DNA of 47,659 nt from an uncultured Bacilli bacterium (GCA_910579535.1 CAJTUR010000007.1:1-47659), one strand, 5' to 3'. Shown: positions 8,821 to 17,434, counted from the first letter of the stretch. Made by a program: numbers and translations. The notes: generated by a model from the letters alone, not told the origin.

Positions 8821-10104
8821 ATGATTGATATCAAGTTAATTCGAGAAAATAAAGAATTTGTTAAAGAAAATAATAAAAAGAAATTTCAAGAACATAAGAA
8901 CACGTTAGTGGATGAAATTTATGAAGATGATATTCTACTTCGTGAATTACAAACTGAAGCCGATGCTTTAAAAAGTGAACGAAATAAAATGAGTGATCAA
9001 ATAGGTATTTTAATGCGTGAACAAAAAAAAGCTGAAGCTGAAGCATTAAAAAATAAAGTTTCTTCTATGAAAGAAAGAATCGATGAATTAGAAAAAAAAG
9101 AGGAAATTTTAAGAGATAAAATTAAAAAGAATATGATGCTTATTCCAAATATTATTGATGCTAGTGTGCCTATTGGAAAAGATGATACAGAAAATGTAGA
9201 AATTGAAAAATTTGGTCGCTCAGTCGTTCCTGATTTTGAAATACCTTATCATGCAGATATTTGTGAAGCTTTGAACGGTTTAGATAAAGAATCTGCTGGA
9301 AGAACAAGCGGAAATGGTTTTTATTATTTAATGGGCGATATTGCAAGACTTCATAGTGCAATGATTAGTTATGCAAGAGATTTTATGATTGATAAAGGTT
9401 TTACATATTGTGTGCCACCTTTTATGATTAGAAGTGATGTCGTTGATGGAGTGATGTCTTTTGATGAAATGGATGCCATGATGTATAAAATAGAAGAGGA
9501 AGATTTGTATTTAATTGGAACGTCAGAACATTCTATGATGGGGAAATTTAAAGGACAAATAATAAAAGAAGAAGTATTGCCTATTACTTTAACTTCTTAT
9601 TCTCCTTGTTTTAGAAAAGAAGTAGGTGCTCATGGACTAGAAGAAAGAGGATTATATCGAGTTCATCAGTTTGAAAAACAAGAAATGGTCGTTTTATGTA
9701 AGCCAGAAGACGCAATGGATTGGTATAATAAAATGTGGAGTTATACTGTAGAATTCTTTAGGAGTTTGGATGTACCAGTAAGAACTTTAGAATGTTGTAG
9801 TGGGGATTTAGCGGATTTAAAAGTAAAATCTTGTGATGTTGAAGCATGGAGTCCAAGACAACAAAAGTATTTTGAAGTAGGTTCTTGTTCAACTTTAGGA
9901 GATGCTCAAACAAGAAGATTAAGTATTAGAGCTAAGGGAGAAAATGGTAATTATTTACTTTCTTCGCTCAACAACACAGTGATTGCTTCACCTCGCGGGA
10001 TGATTGCTGTCATTGAGAATAATGTCAATGAAGATGGTTCTGTTAATATTCCAAAAGTTTTACAACCTTATATGGGTGGTAAAGAAAAAATAGAAATAAA
10101 GTAA
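8821..10104 (+). CDS. serS: Seryl-tRNA synthetase
   Basis: 427 residues, normal length. The N-terminal two-helix coiled-coil arm covers about residues 25-105. The class II core contains TSEHSMMG, motif 2 PCFRKEVGAHGLEERGL then YRVHQFEKQEM, and a C-terminal DGSVNIPKVLQPYMGG. It charges tRNA-Ser, and also tRNA-Sec where present. The motif 3 region reads LNNTVIASPRGMIAVIEN rather than the common NGSGLAVGRTLVA form, though the catalytic Arg is kept. A likely -10 TATACT is at 8782-8787. Unlike the other synthetases here I find no T-box in its short leader. A terminator follows at 10115. Confidence 0.96.
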   Translation: MIDIKLIRENKEFVKENNKKKFQEHKNTLVDEIYEDDILLRELQTEADALKSERNKMSDQIGILMREQKKAEAEALKNKVSSMKERIDELEKKEEILRDKIKKNMMLIPNIIDASVPIGKDDTENVEIEKFGRSVVPDFEIPYHADICEALNGLDKESAGRTSGNGFYYLMGDIARLHSAMISYARDFMIDKGFTYCVPPFMIRSDVVDGVMSFDEMDAMMYKIEEEDLYLIGTSEHSMMGKFKGQIIKEEVLPITLTSYSPCFRKEVGAHGLEERGLYRVHQFEKQEMVVLCKPEDAMDWYNKMWSYTVEFFRSLDVPVRTLECCSGDLADLKVKSCDVEAWSPRQQKYFEVGSCSTLGDAQTRRLSIRAKGENGNYLLSSLNNTVIASPRGMIAVIENNVNEDGSVNIPKVLQPYMGGKEKIEIK

Positions 10105-10114
10105 TTTTAACTAT

Positions 10115-10143
10115 AAAGAGTCATAATCTATGATTCTTTTTTA
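10115..10143 (+). terminator. Intrinsic terminator of serS
   Basis: AAAGAGTCAT (10115-10124), a five-base loop, then ATGATTCTTT (10130-10139), with one G-U pair and a T run. Confidence 0.8.
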
Positions 10144-10257
10144 AACATAAAATAGAAAATCTGATAAATAAATGGTTTTAAAATTTGAAAAAAATAAAAC
10201 AGTCTCATTGCCTATATAAAATAATTTTATATCATTTAGGTAGAAGGAGAGAGATTT

Positions 10258-10609
10258 ATGGCAAACGAAAGTAAAAAGGATTTCAATGCTATGCTAAAAG
10301 ATAACAAAAATATGCTTAAATTTGTGAAAATTACAGATGAAGGAAGCATTAAAAAATATGGTGGAGATAATATGTATTTTGCACCACCCTTAGCTTATGA
10401 TGAGGTTATGAAAAAATACCTTATGGAAAAGTAATAACAGTCGGAAAAATTAGAGATTACTTTGCAAAAAAGAATCAGTCCGATTTTACAGATCCAATAA
10501 CAGCTGGAATATTTACTTTTCTTGTGGCTTGGGCGAGTTATCAAAGAAAAAAAGAAAGACACATTATTATAAAAAAGGAAGAACTAATATAAGATATTAT
10601 GTAAAATGA
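10258..10609 (+). pseudogene. Decayed MGMT-family (alkyltransferase-like) gene
   Basis: ATG 10258 follows AGAAGGAGAG and opens a 58-codon ORF ending at 10434. It contains KKYGGDNMYFAPPLAYDE, the start of the small MGMT-family proteins of Bacillota. Adding one A to the A run before TACC lets the frame continue as IPYGKVITVGKIRDYFAKK, then DFTDPITAGIF and WASYQR, the conserved family core. Close to the end another missing A separates HIIIKK from GRTNIRYYVK. About 30-40 residues that normally lie between WASYQR and the C-terminus are also gone. Two shifts plus a deletion make this a pseudogene. The intact family resembles the O6-alkylguanine transferase DNA-binding domain. Recognition is by motif memory. 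Confidence 0.72.
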
Positions 10610-10670
10610 TTATGAAAAAAGTCTGTTTCAATTATAAATAGAAAAAGAATTTAAAGGTGAGAGAAAAAAT

Positions 10671-10838
10671 ATGAATGATGAAGTTAAAAAAGTTATTGAA
10701 AAATTTAAAGAAGTAAAAAATATATTAAAAGGTTTTTCTAATAAAGATGATGCAATAGAATATCTTGTTAATGAAACAAAATTATCAAAAGAAGAATGTT
10801 TGACTGCTTACGATATTATTATGAAAATTGAAGATTAA
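10671..10838 (+). CDS. Small acidic helical protein (55 aa), unknown
   Basis: ATG 10671 follows AAAGGTGAGAG. The 55-residue product is Lys/Glu-rich and predicted helical, with the C-terminal segment LSKEECLTAYDIIMKIED. No family recognised. It sits between the decayed MGMT-like gene and the flavodoxin gene in a stretch of accessory appearance. Confidence 0.6.
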   Translation: MNDEVKKVIEKFKEVKNILKGFSNKDDAIEYLVNETKLSKEECLTAYDIIMKIED

Positions 10839-10867
10839 TTACAAATTATCAAGTAGGAGGTAAGAAT

Positions 10868-11341
10868 TTGAAAACCTTAATAATTTATGCTAGTAAGACA
10901 GGGACAACAGAAAAATGTGCTCAAGAAATAAATAGACAAATAAAAAAGTCTAAAATGGTAAATATATTAAATCAGAATGAAAATATAAGTGGATATGATT
11001 TAATTATTGTTGGTACGCCAATTAGAATGGGAATGATAGATAAAAAAATAAGAAAGTTTTTGATTAGGAATATTGAAATCCTAAAATCAAAAAGAGTAGC
11101 CTATTTTATTTGTTGTGGTTTTAAGGAAAATTGGAAAAGTTATTATGAACAAAATATTCCAAAAGATTTATTAGATATTGCCATTATTTATGATACTTTT
11201 GGAGGAGAAATAGATAGACAAAAACAAAAGGGATTCGATAAATTTATTATAAATATGGTATGCAAAAACATAGAAAAAGATAAAGGAATAAAAATTTTAA
11301 ATGAGCATATTGATAAATTTATAAAAGTATTAAGTAAGTAA
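10868..11341 (+). CDS. Flavodoxin-domain protein
   Basis: 157 residues from TTG 10868, preceded by TAGGAGG. The N-terminus MKTLIIYASKTGTTEKCA is the flavodoxin strand and FMN-phosphate loop (S/T-x-T-G-x-T). It is followed by YDLIIVGTPIRMGM, the second FMN-contacting segment. The overall pattern fits HemG-like or Flavodoxin_5 proteins. It probably binds FMN and acts as a cytoplasmic one- or two-electron carrier or quinone-type oxidoreductase; the substrate is unknown. A haem role should not be assumed from this similarity. Confidence 0.88.
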   Translation: MKTLIIYASKTGTTEKCAQEINRQIKKSKMVNILNQNENISGYDLIIVGTPIRMGMIDKKIRKFLIRNIEILKSKRVAYFICCGFKENWKSYYEQNIPKDLLDIAIIYDTFGGEIDRQKQKGFDKFIINMVCKNIEKDKGIKILNEHIDKFIKVLSK

Positions 11342-11535
11342 AAAATTACATTTTAAGCATTACGATATATGAATTATTAAAATAGCAATAATGAGAGATT
11401 AATGAATTTGAAAATAGATAAACTCTATTTAGTGAATCGCTAAAGTAGAAGTAGTTTGTTAAAATGTTAAAACACATTGCTTGTAGCAACGGATAATTTA
11501 GAATACACTTAACTTGATAAAGGAGAAATGATAAT

Positions 11536-12051
11536 ATGTTAAAAGATAATTTAAAAACATTGAGAAAAAATAAAGGTTTTTCACAGGAAGAATTAAGTAT
11601 TAAATTGAATGTTGTTAGACAAACAATCTCAAAATGGGAGTCAGGTTTATCTGTCCCCGATGCTGAAATGCTTATCTCTCTATCGGAAGTCTTTGAAATT
11701 CCAGTTAGTACAATATTAGGTGAAAACATTGAAGAAAAAGAAAAAAATGATATAAAAGTGTTATCAGAAAAATTAGAAGTTATAAATGAACAACTCTCTA
11801 TCATACACATAAAAAAAAGAAAAAGAATCCTACATTTTTTAATAATTCTAGATGCTTGTATTCTATTGCTTTTCTTATTATTGGTTGTATTAGGGAGTCC
11901 ATATCAATCATGGGATTATCGTGACCCTGAATGGTCTATTATTGGAACAGTATGGCATGGGTTTGAATGGTTGTTCTTTAAAGTTGCACCCATTTTAGTT
12001 ATTATAATTACTTCAGCATTAGGAATATTTTTTATAAAACAACCTAAATAA
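11536..12051 (+). CDS. XRE-family regulator with two C-terminal membrane segments
   Basis: 171 residues. ATG 11536 follows AAGGAGAAATG. Residues ~5-60 are a Cro/CI helix-turn-helix: LRKNKGFSQEELSIKLNV, then RQTISKWESG and a GENIEE hinge. A short coiled coil follows. Two hydrophobic segments (about 97-118 and 148-168) flank a loop with a Trp-rich stretch. This matches the common Bacillota type in which a membrane-tethered XRE protein regulates a neighbouring gene. The target is not evident. A 9-bp inverted repeat with a four-base loop lies downstream at 12096-12117. Confidence 0.9.
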   Translation: MLKDNLKTLRKNKGFSQEELSIKLNVVRQTISKWESGLSVPDAEMLISLSEVFEIPVSTILGENIEEKEKNDIKVLSEKLEVINEQLSIIHIKKRKRILHFLIILDACILLLFLLLVVLGSPYQSWDYRDPEWSIIGTVWHGFEWLFFKVAPILVIIITSALGIFFIKQPK

Positions 12052-12095
12052 AAAATTATAAGAGAATTGCTATTATTAAAGAATTTATGCTAGAT

Positions 12096-12117
12096 TCAAA
12101 ACTTTTATAAGTTTTGA
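12096..12117. repeat. Inverted repeat after the XRE gene
   Basis: TCAAAACTT (12096-12104), TTAT, AAGTTTTGA (12109-12117) form a perfect 9-bp stem. No T run follows, so it may be a weak terminator or an operator. A second inverted repeat, AATAAATTTC/GAAATTTATT, lies at 12208-12238 and runs into a TTGACG-like -35 box. Confidence 0.45.
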
Positions 12118-12326
12118 TTGAAAATGGTGTTCATATAAAAATCAAAAAGGGTTAGGATTATTAGAATGTTCTTCACGAGCAGAAAAATAATCAATCATTC
12201 AAATTACAATAAATTTCTTCTTTTTTTAGAAATTTATTGACGAAAACTTTGTTTTTTTGTTATTGTAATAAAACGGTTTTAAAAATCAATAAAGATAATT
12301 TAAAACATTAAAAGAAGGAATTTAAA

Positions 12327-12584
12327 ATGTATGAAAGTTTAATAAATCAATTAATTAATATTGCCACCGATCTTTCTAAAGTTTATCATCAAATTGTTAT
12401 AGCAGAATCAAGGTCGGATAGTAGTAAGTTAAAAAAATTAAAAAATGAATTAATTTTTATTTTAAATTATGAAGATTGCTTATATAGACAAATTAATTAT
12501 GAAAATTTTGATTTTTTTCTTGATTTATTTGAGCATAAATATCCTCATCTTATGTTAGATTTTAAGTGGTGTTTTATTTTCTGA
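12327..12584 (+). CDS. N-terminal part of a frameshifted unknown protein
   Basis: 85 codons from ATG 12327, preceded by AGAAGGA. The product is helical with no recognised motif. It ends abnormally at 12584. From about 12562 the other frame continues without a stop into the ORF at 12622. Removing one T from the GATTTTAAG run at about 12559-12563 joins them as DLSGVLFSELHFSSLHHVY. The two ORFs are therefore probably one gene of roughly 290 residues broken by a single-base shift, or less likely a programmed +1 shift. Confidence 0.65.
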   Translation: MYESLINQLINIATDLSKVYHQIVIAESRSDSSKLKKLKNELIFILNYEDCLYRQINYENFDFFLDLFEHKYPHLMLDFKWCFIF

Positions 12585-12621
12585 ACTTCATTTTTCAAGT
12601 CTACATCATGTCTATTCTCGA

Positions 12622-13209
12622 TTGAGATTTATGAAAGAACTTCAATATATTTATCCAGAATGTAGCTTGAAGGAATATGATTATAGGTATAGTTATTCTT
12701 ATTTATTTAATAAAATTATATATCATTCAGCTTTTATATTGTTTCATTATTATCCGAGATTATTTATTTATATTAAATATAACTTAATTTATTCTTTTTA
12801 CGATGCCTTTATAACTTATCAAAACTATCAACAAAATAAGAATCTTTCTTTTTATCCTTCTAAAAGTAGGCTCGATTATTATGAACTTGGTGAAGAAAAA
12901 TTTTATAAAAAATTGACAGAGGATTTAATCATGTCTTTTAATTCTATTTTGCAATCGATTGAAGTATTTGATAGAGAAGAAATTAATTCAGATAGTTTTG
13001 ATTCTTTTAATCAACAATCTATTTCTTTTGTGCTTCGTATGTATTGTTATTCTTTAATTGGATCTAAACAATTAAAACAAATTCAACAAAGATTAATTGA
13101 GAGTAGTTTAACAGTTCCTAATAAAATTTCTGTGATATATAATTATTTATTGGAACAACTTCCACTTGATCAAATTATGAAAGAAAAAATTATTTCTCGA
13201 AAAAGATAA
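12622..13209 (+). CDS. C-terminal part of the same frameshifted unknown protein
   Basis: The frame is open from about 12562; the TTG at 12622 is unlikely to be a real start because no ribosome binding site precedes it. The product is rich in Tyr, Phe and Ser, contains aromatic clusters (YSYSYLFNKIIYHSAFILFHYYPR), and ends in a basic RKR. It lacks a signal peptide; the hydrophobic stretches are too polar for confident membrane helices. I do not recognise it. A sigma-A promoter for the next gene begins just after its stop. Confidence 0.6.
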   Translation: MRFMKELQYIYPECSLKEYDYRYSYSYLFNKIIYHSAFILFHYYPRLFIYIKYNLIYSFYDAFITYQNYQQNKNLSFYPSKSRLDYYELGEEKFYKKLTEDLIMSFNSILQSIEVFDREEINSDSFDSFNQQSISFVLRMYCYSLIGSKQLKQIQQRLIESSLTVPNKISVIYNYLLEQLPLDQIMKEKIISRKR

Positions 13210-13218
13210 AACATAAAT

Positions 13219-13247
13219 TTGACAATTTAGTGTAAATATGTTATACT
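13219..13247 (+). promoter_or_regulatory. Sigma-A promoter of the HD-like gene
   Basis: TTGACA at 13219-13224, a 17-base spacer, and TATACT at 13242-13247. The predicted transcript start near 13254 makes the TTG at 13261 too close to the 5' end and supports ATG 13282. Confidence 0.87.
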
Positions 13248-13281
13248 AGCAAAGTATTTTTTGAAAGGGGTTTTAAAAAGA

Positions 13282-13938
13282 ATGAAAGGAAAAGGAAAAA
13301 AAGGAATGTACGATGAGTTTGGTTTGCCATGTTTAGGGAAACAAACAGTGGATTATTTTGGTATGCCCATTATTAAAGACTTATTTTCACCTTTTGAACG
13401 ATTACAGTTAATGGCAAAAACACCTTTAGAAAGAGCGGAATTAGTTCTTGTTAGAGCTTATGAAAAATCTTATGAAGAAAAAACAGAAAAGGATAAACAA
13501 AAGATTAGTCATGCTTTTCGTGTAAGTAATTGTTTAGAAACAGAAGAAGAAAAAATTGTGGCTCTTTTTCATGAAGGTCCAGAAGAAGGGATTATTCAAC
13601 TAAAAGACCTTAGTGATTTAGGTCTTTCACAGGAAGGGCTGGAGGCTATTGAAGTACTTATGAGTGATGAAAAACGCTATCCAAACTATGTTGATTTTAT
13701 AAAAGCGTTAATTAGTTCAAAAAATTTAATTGCTTTGAGAGTAAAAAAAGCTTCTTTACTTGATAAAAATAATCAAATTATCAATGATTCAAATTTGGAT
13801 GCTAATGAAAAGAAACAAATTATCCAAAAACGTAATCGCTATATTGAAAGAATTGAGATGACGATTCAGATGATTCAACTTGAGACTTTAAAAGAAAAAA
13901 TAGCATTACAAGAGGCAAGTATTTGCCCAAGTATTTAG
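13282..13938 (+). CDS. Degenerate HD-domain (RelA/SpoT-type phosphohydrolase-like) protein
   Basis: 218 residues from ATG 13282, after AAAGGGG. Residues ~50-170 follow the pattern of HD phosphohydrolases: AHRV-like HAFRVSNCLETEEEKIVALFHEGPEEG, then LKDLSDLGLSQEGLEAIEVL and a ...DFIKALIS segment. In active members the second motif is (A/L)LHDVVED. Here HD is replaced by HE and the following acidic residues are altered, so metal binding is doubtful. The C-terminus is a Lys/Gln-rich coiled coil. It could be a catalytically dead nucleotide-binding relative. It stands alone between its promoter and terminator. Confidence 0.65.
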   Translation: MKGKGKKGMYDEFGLPCLGKQTVDYFGMPIIKDLFSPFERLQLMAKTPLERAELVLVRAYEKSYEEKTEKDKQKISHAFRVSNCLETEEEKIVALFHEGPEEGIIQLKDLSDLGLSQEGLEAIEVLMSDEKRYPNYVDFIKALISSKNLIALRVKKASLLDKNNQIINDSNLDANEKKQIIQKRNRYIERIEMTIQMIQLETLKEKIALQEASICPSI

Positions 13939-13947
13939 TTTTATTAA

Positions 13948-14012
13948 AAAAGACACATTAAATACCTCGAAAATAATGTTTATTTTAACATTGAAGGTAA
14001 GATGTGTCTTTT
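13948..14012 (+). terminator. Long hairpin terminator after the HD-like gene
   Basis: AAAAGACACAT (13948-13958) pairs with ATGTGTCTTTT (14002-14012). Inner pairs are TACCT/AGGTA and AATGTT/AACATT. The arms are A-rich at 5' and T-rich at 3', so it may work in both directions. Confidence 0.75.
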
Positions 14013-14087
14013 AAATTTGATTTAGAAAAAAATAATTATGAAAAATAAAGGGCTTATTCGAAAAAGATAAACTTTTAAAAAGGCTTA

Positions 14088-14096
14088 TGGTATAAT
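14088..14096 (+). promoter_or_regulatory. Extended -10 promoter of miaB
   Basis: TGG then TATAAT at 14091-14096 forms an extended -10. The -35 at the correct distance is poor, as is common for extended -10 promoters. Confidence 0.65.
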
Positions 14097-14119
14097 GTAA
14101 AAAGAGAGGTGTAAATCTT

Positions 14120-15523
14120 ATGAACTATCCTGATTTAAAAAAAGCACGACTTCGTACCGATAATGATGTAAATGTTAAAGAGGTTAAGTATGATTTTGAC
14201 GCGATTTTTAAAGGTAAAAAATATTTTTTGAAAACCTATGGTTGTCAAATGAATATGCATGATTCTGAAGAAATAAGAAAGTATTTGGAAGTATTAGGGT
14301 TTACAGAAACGAATCAATTGGAACTTAGTGATTTAGTTGTTTTAAATACTTGTGCTATACGTGAAAATGCTCATGATAAAGTATTTGGCTATTTAGGGAG
14401 GTGCAAGCATTTAAAACGAGAAAAAAAAGATTTAATTCTTGCTCTTGGTGGATGTATGGCTCAAGAAGAAGGGGTGGTTTCTGAAATTAAAGAAAAACAT
14501 CCTTATGTGGATATTGTTTTTGGAACGCATAATATTAGTTCTTTACCTCAAATGATTTTAGAACATAAAGAAAAAGAACAAAATATAGAAGTCTATAGTA
14601 TAGAAGGCGATGTTTATGAAAATATTAAATATAGTAGAGATTCAAAAATATCTGCTTGGGTTAATATAATGTATGGTTGCGATAAGTTTTGTACGTATTG
14701 TATCGTTCCTTATACAAGAGGTAAGCAACGAAGTCGAGCGTTAGATTGTATTGTTGAAGAAATAGAAGGTCTAAAAAAAGAAGGGTATTTAGAGGTGACG
14801 CTTCTTGGTCAAAATGTGAATGCTTATGGAAAAGATTTAAAAGAAGGGTATGATTTTAAAGATTTATTAGAACGTGTTGCTAAGACTGGTATTTCAAGAA
14901 TTCGCTTTGTGACGAGTCATCCATGGGATTTTACAGATGAAATGATTGATGTTATTGCAAAATATGAGAATATTATGCCTTATATTCATTTGCCGTTACA
15001 ATCGGGGAGTGACCGTATTTTAAAGCTTATGGGAAGAAGATACAATAAAGAGGCGTATTTAACTCTTTTTAATAAAATCAAAAAAAAGATTCCAAATGTA
15101 AGCATTACAACGGACATTATTGTGGGTTTTCCTAATGAAACGGAGGAAGATTTTATGGAAACGTTGGATGTGGTTCATACTTGCAAATTTGATTCGGCTT
15201 TTACGTTTATATATAGTCCAAGAGAAGGGACGCCAGCGAGTCATATTTTAGATAATGTTTCTTTAAATGTTAAAGAAGAAAGATTGCAACGTTTAAATGA
15301 AGTCGTCAATCGTTATTCGCTTGAAAATAATAAACGTTTAGAAAATAAGATTGTTAAAGTATTGGTTTTAGATGAAAATATAAAAGATAAAAACAAGGTT
15401 TACGGTTATACAGAGACGATGAAATTAATAAATATTAATGGAGGAAAAGAATCCATTGGAAAAATTATTGATGTTAAAATTGTCGAAGCAAAAAGTTTTA
15501 GTTTAGATGGGGAAGTGATCTAA
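14120..15523 (+). CDS. miaB: tRNA-2-methylthio-N6-dimethylallyladenosine synthase MiaB
   Basis: 467 residues after GAGAGGTG. The UPF0004 domain has three Cys for the auxiliary cluster (GCQMNMHDSE, NTCAIRENA, GGCMAQE). The radical-SAM motif is GCDKFCTYCIVPYTRG, followed by the HLPLQSGSD segment and a C-terminal TRAM domain. It adds a methylthio group to i6A37 of tRNAs that read UNN codons, using two 4Fe-4S clusters and SAM. Its last base overlaps the ATG of the next gene, so the two are translationally coupled. Confidence 0.96.
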   Translation: MNYPDLKKARLRTDNDVNVKEVKYDFDAIFKGKKYFLKTYGCQMNMHDSEEIRKYLEVLGFTETNQLELSDLVVLNTCAIRENAHDKVFGYLGRCKHLKREKKDLILALGGCMAQEEGVVSEIKEKHPYVDIVFGTHNISSLPQMILEHKEKEQNIEVYSIEGDVYENIKYSRDSKISAWVNIMYGCDKFCTYCIVPYTRGKQRSRALDCIVEEIEGLKKEGYLEVTLLGQNVNAYGKDLKEGYDFKDLLERVAKTGISRIRFVTSHPWDFTDEMIDVIAKYENIMPYIHLPLQSGSDRILKLMGRRYNKEAYLTLFNKIKKKIPNVSITTDIIVGFPNETEEDFMETLDVVHTCKFDSAFTFIYSPREGTPASHILDNVSLNVKEERLQRLNEVVNRYSLENNKRLENKIVKVLVLDENIKDKNKVYGYTETMKLININGGKESIGKIIDVKIVEAKSFSLDGEVI

Positions 15524-16659
15524 TGGAGAAAAAAACGAAAGAAGAGATTAATATTAAGAATGTAAATGAAGTAGTTAGTTTGTCTAGTAAAATTTTACAT
15601 TTGCTTTATATTACAATGATTATTGGTTGTGTTTTTGTAGCGACGTTACTTATTAAAGAATGGGGAATTTTACAATTTGTTTTTAGTTTGCTTAAAGTTT
15701 TAGCACCTCTTTTTATTGGTTTTGTCATTGCTTGGCTATTTAATCCTATGGTTAAAAAATTAGAGAGTAAAGGTATTCCTCGTATGGCGGGTTCTATTTT
15801 GGTTTATGCGATTTTTTTGGTCATTGTGTTTATTTTTTTAAGAGTGTTGGTTCCAACCATTTATACTCAAGTGAATGAATTGATTTCAAATTTACCAGGT
15901 ATTTTTGGTGAATTAAAAAATAGTTTGAATGCCTTTTTCTTGAAATTTTCTGACATTGAGGGTATTGATATTGGAACGATTCAAAATAATATTATGAATA
16001 CATTAGAAGTGAAATTAACAGAATTTACAACCAGTGCCCCAACGACAATTTTAAATATGGCGGTGAGTTTTTTTTCAAGCTTAGTGACTATTGGACTGGG
16101 GTTGTTTGTAGGGCTTTATATGTTATTTGATTTTGATGCTATTAGCAAACATTTTTTGAATATGTTGCCTAAGAAAAGACAATTTGAAGCGTCTGTTTTA
16201 TTAAATAATATTGGGGGAGAAGTCAGAAAAAGTGTTAATGGAACGTTGCTTGTAGCGACTATGGTCTTTATTTGTGATTCTATCGGTTTTGCAGTGATTG
16301 GTCTTCAGGCGCCTGTTCTTTTTGGACTTTTATGTGGTGTAACGGATTTAATTCCTTATATCGGACCTTATATTGGTGGAGCTGTTGCGGTTGTGATTGG
16401 ATTTAGTCAAAGTACTTTTATTGGTGTTATGACTTTAATTATTTGCGTCATTGTTCAATGTGTTGAAAACTTTATTTTACAACCCATTGTTATGAGTAAA
16501 ACGATGAAATTGCATCCTGTTACCATTATGATTGGTTTGTTGGTTTTTGAGCATTTCTTTGGTATATTAGGAATGATTTTAGCTACCCCTTGTATTGCTT
16601 TATTAAAAGTTATTTGGGAATTTATTACGACAAAATATCCAAATTTAAAAATTGATTAA
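15523..16659 (+). CDS. AI-2E family membrane transporter
   Basis: 378 residues with about eight hydrophobic segments: near 22-44, 50-75, 82-105, then a soluble region, and further segments at 180-205, 235-262, 265-295, 300-325 and 335-365. The C-terminal core has LCGVTDLIPYIGPYIGG, the hallmark of the AI-2E/UPF0118 permease family. Members export autoinducer-2 or act as Na+/H+ antiporters, so the substrate cannot be set from sequence. It overlaps miaB by one base. Confidence 0.9.
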   Translation: MEKKTKEEINIKNVNEVVSLSSKILHLLYITMIIGCVFVATLLIKEWGILQFVFSLLKVLAPLFIGFVIAWLFNPMVKKLESKGIPRMAGSILVYAIFLVIVFIFLRVLVPTIYTQVNELISNLPGIFGELKNSLNAFFLKFSDIEGIDIGTIQNNIMNTLEVKLTEFTTSAPTTILNMAVSFFSSLVTIGLGLFVGLYMLFDFDAISKHFLNMLPKKRQFEASVLLNNIGGEVRKSVNGTLLVATMVFICDSIGFAVIGLQAPVLFGLLCGVTDLIPYIGPYIGGAVAVVIGFSQSTFIGVMTLIICVIVQCVENFILQPIVMSKTMKLHPVTIMIGLLVFEHFFGILGMILATPCIALLKVIWEFITTKYPNLKID

Positions 16660-16678
16660 ATGATGAAAAAGGAGTGTT

Positions 16679-17227
16679 ATGAAAGAAGAATTATTAGATG
16701 TTTTAGATGAAAATGGTGTCAAGACAGGAGAAGTGTTGCCTAGAAAAGTTGTTCATGAAAAAGGTCTTTGGCACCGAGCCATTGTGGTTGCTATTATCAA
16801 CGATGAAAATAAAATTTTGTTGCAACAACGTTCTGAAAATAAAGAAAAAAATGCTGGGATGTGGGATATTTCTGTAGCGGGGCATCTTTCATCTGGACAA
16901 GATTCTTTGGCTGGAGCTAATCGTGAAATTAGTGAAGAAGTCAGTGTTAATTTAGGCTTTTCTGTTAAAGTAAAAGATTTTCGTTTTATGACCTCTTTTC
17001 GTAAAATTCAAGAGGTTTCTGAAAGTTTTATTGAAAGACAATTTTATGATTTCTTTATTTTAAGACAAGAGGGATTAAATGATGAAAACATTAAAATGCA
17101 AGAAAGCGAAGTACAAGCGATTAAGTTTGTTACCGTTCAAGAATTAAATGAATTAAGGGAAAAGAATCTTCTTGTGGATAGAGAAGAAGTTTATAATAGC
17201 CTTATCGAGTATTTGTTTCGTTTATAA
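16679..17227 (+). CDS. Nudix hydrolase (IPP-isomerase-like subgroup)
   Basis: 182 residues. ATG 16679 follows AAAGGAGTG. The N-terminus DVLDENGVKTGEVLPRKVVH and W-H-R-A segment are typical of the YfcD/IDI-like Nudix subgroup. The Nudix box begins GHLSSGQDSLAGANREISEE, with REISEE supplying metal ligands. It probably hydrolyses a nucleoside diphosphate-linked substrate. A true isopentenyl-diphosphate isomerase is possible but less likely without its neighbouring pathway genes. It lies directly after the AI-2E gene, with the Ala T-box following. Confidence 0.9.
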   Translation: MKEELLDVLDENGVKTGEVLPRKVVHEKGLWHRAIVVAIINDENKILLQQRSENKEKNAGMWDISVAGHLSSGQDSLAGANREISEEVSVNLGFSVKVKDFRFMTSFRKIQEVSESFIERQFYDFFILRQEGLNDENIKMQESEVQAIKFVTVQELNELREKNLLVDREEVYNSLIEYLFRL

Positions 17228-17234
17228 AGTTAGT

Positions 17235-17423
17235 CAAAGATTTTAAGAGAATTTATAGAAGCATTTAAAGAGAGTTTGTGTTAGGTGAAAACAAACAATG
17301 AAGATATAAATGGTGCTCCTTAAAGGAGACGAACTGGGTAATTCCATTATCAATTTAAATAAAGTAAACTAAAGGATGGTACCGCAGAATTGCTCCTTGA
17401 TGAGAATTTTTGCGTTTTTTTTT
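17235..17423 (+). promoter_or_regulatory. T-box riboswitch leader, alanine-specific
   Basis: The T-box AAGGATGGTACCGC is at 17372-17385. The antiterminator pairs AAGGA with TCCTT around the TGGTACC bulge and then GCA with TGC. The terminator pairs CCGCAGAA with the TTTTTGCG ending at 17414, followed by nine Ts. Stem I has the GGTGAAAAC apical segment. Next to the lower helix is GCT (17315-17317), an Ala codon, placed exactly as ACT in the Thr leader. I find no convincing separate promoter, so transcription may enter from the Nudix gene. Confidence 0.9.
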
Positions 17424-17434
17424 ATGGAGGAAGT

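Noticed and set aside
10868..11341. Protoporphyrinogen oxidase HemG as a firm call for the flavodoxin
   Set aside because: Only the flavodoxin fold is evident. No haem synthesis genes are adjacent, so only a general assignment is supported.
11346..11810. Minus-strand ORF of 154 codons overlapping the XRE gene
   Set aside because: The + strand carries a clear helix-turn-helix protein with a ribosome binding site. The reverse frame has no domain and no start signal.
16679..17227. Isopentenyl-diphosphate isomerase as a firm call for the Nudix gene
   Set aside because: The N-terminus is similar, but no other isoprenoid genes are near and the broader Nudix subgroup shares these motifs.
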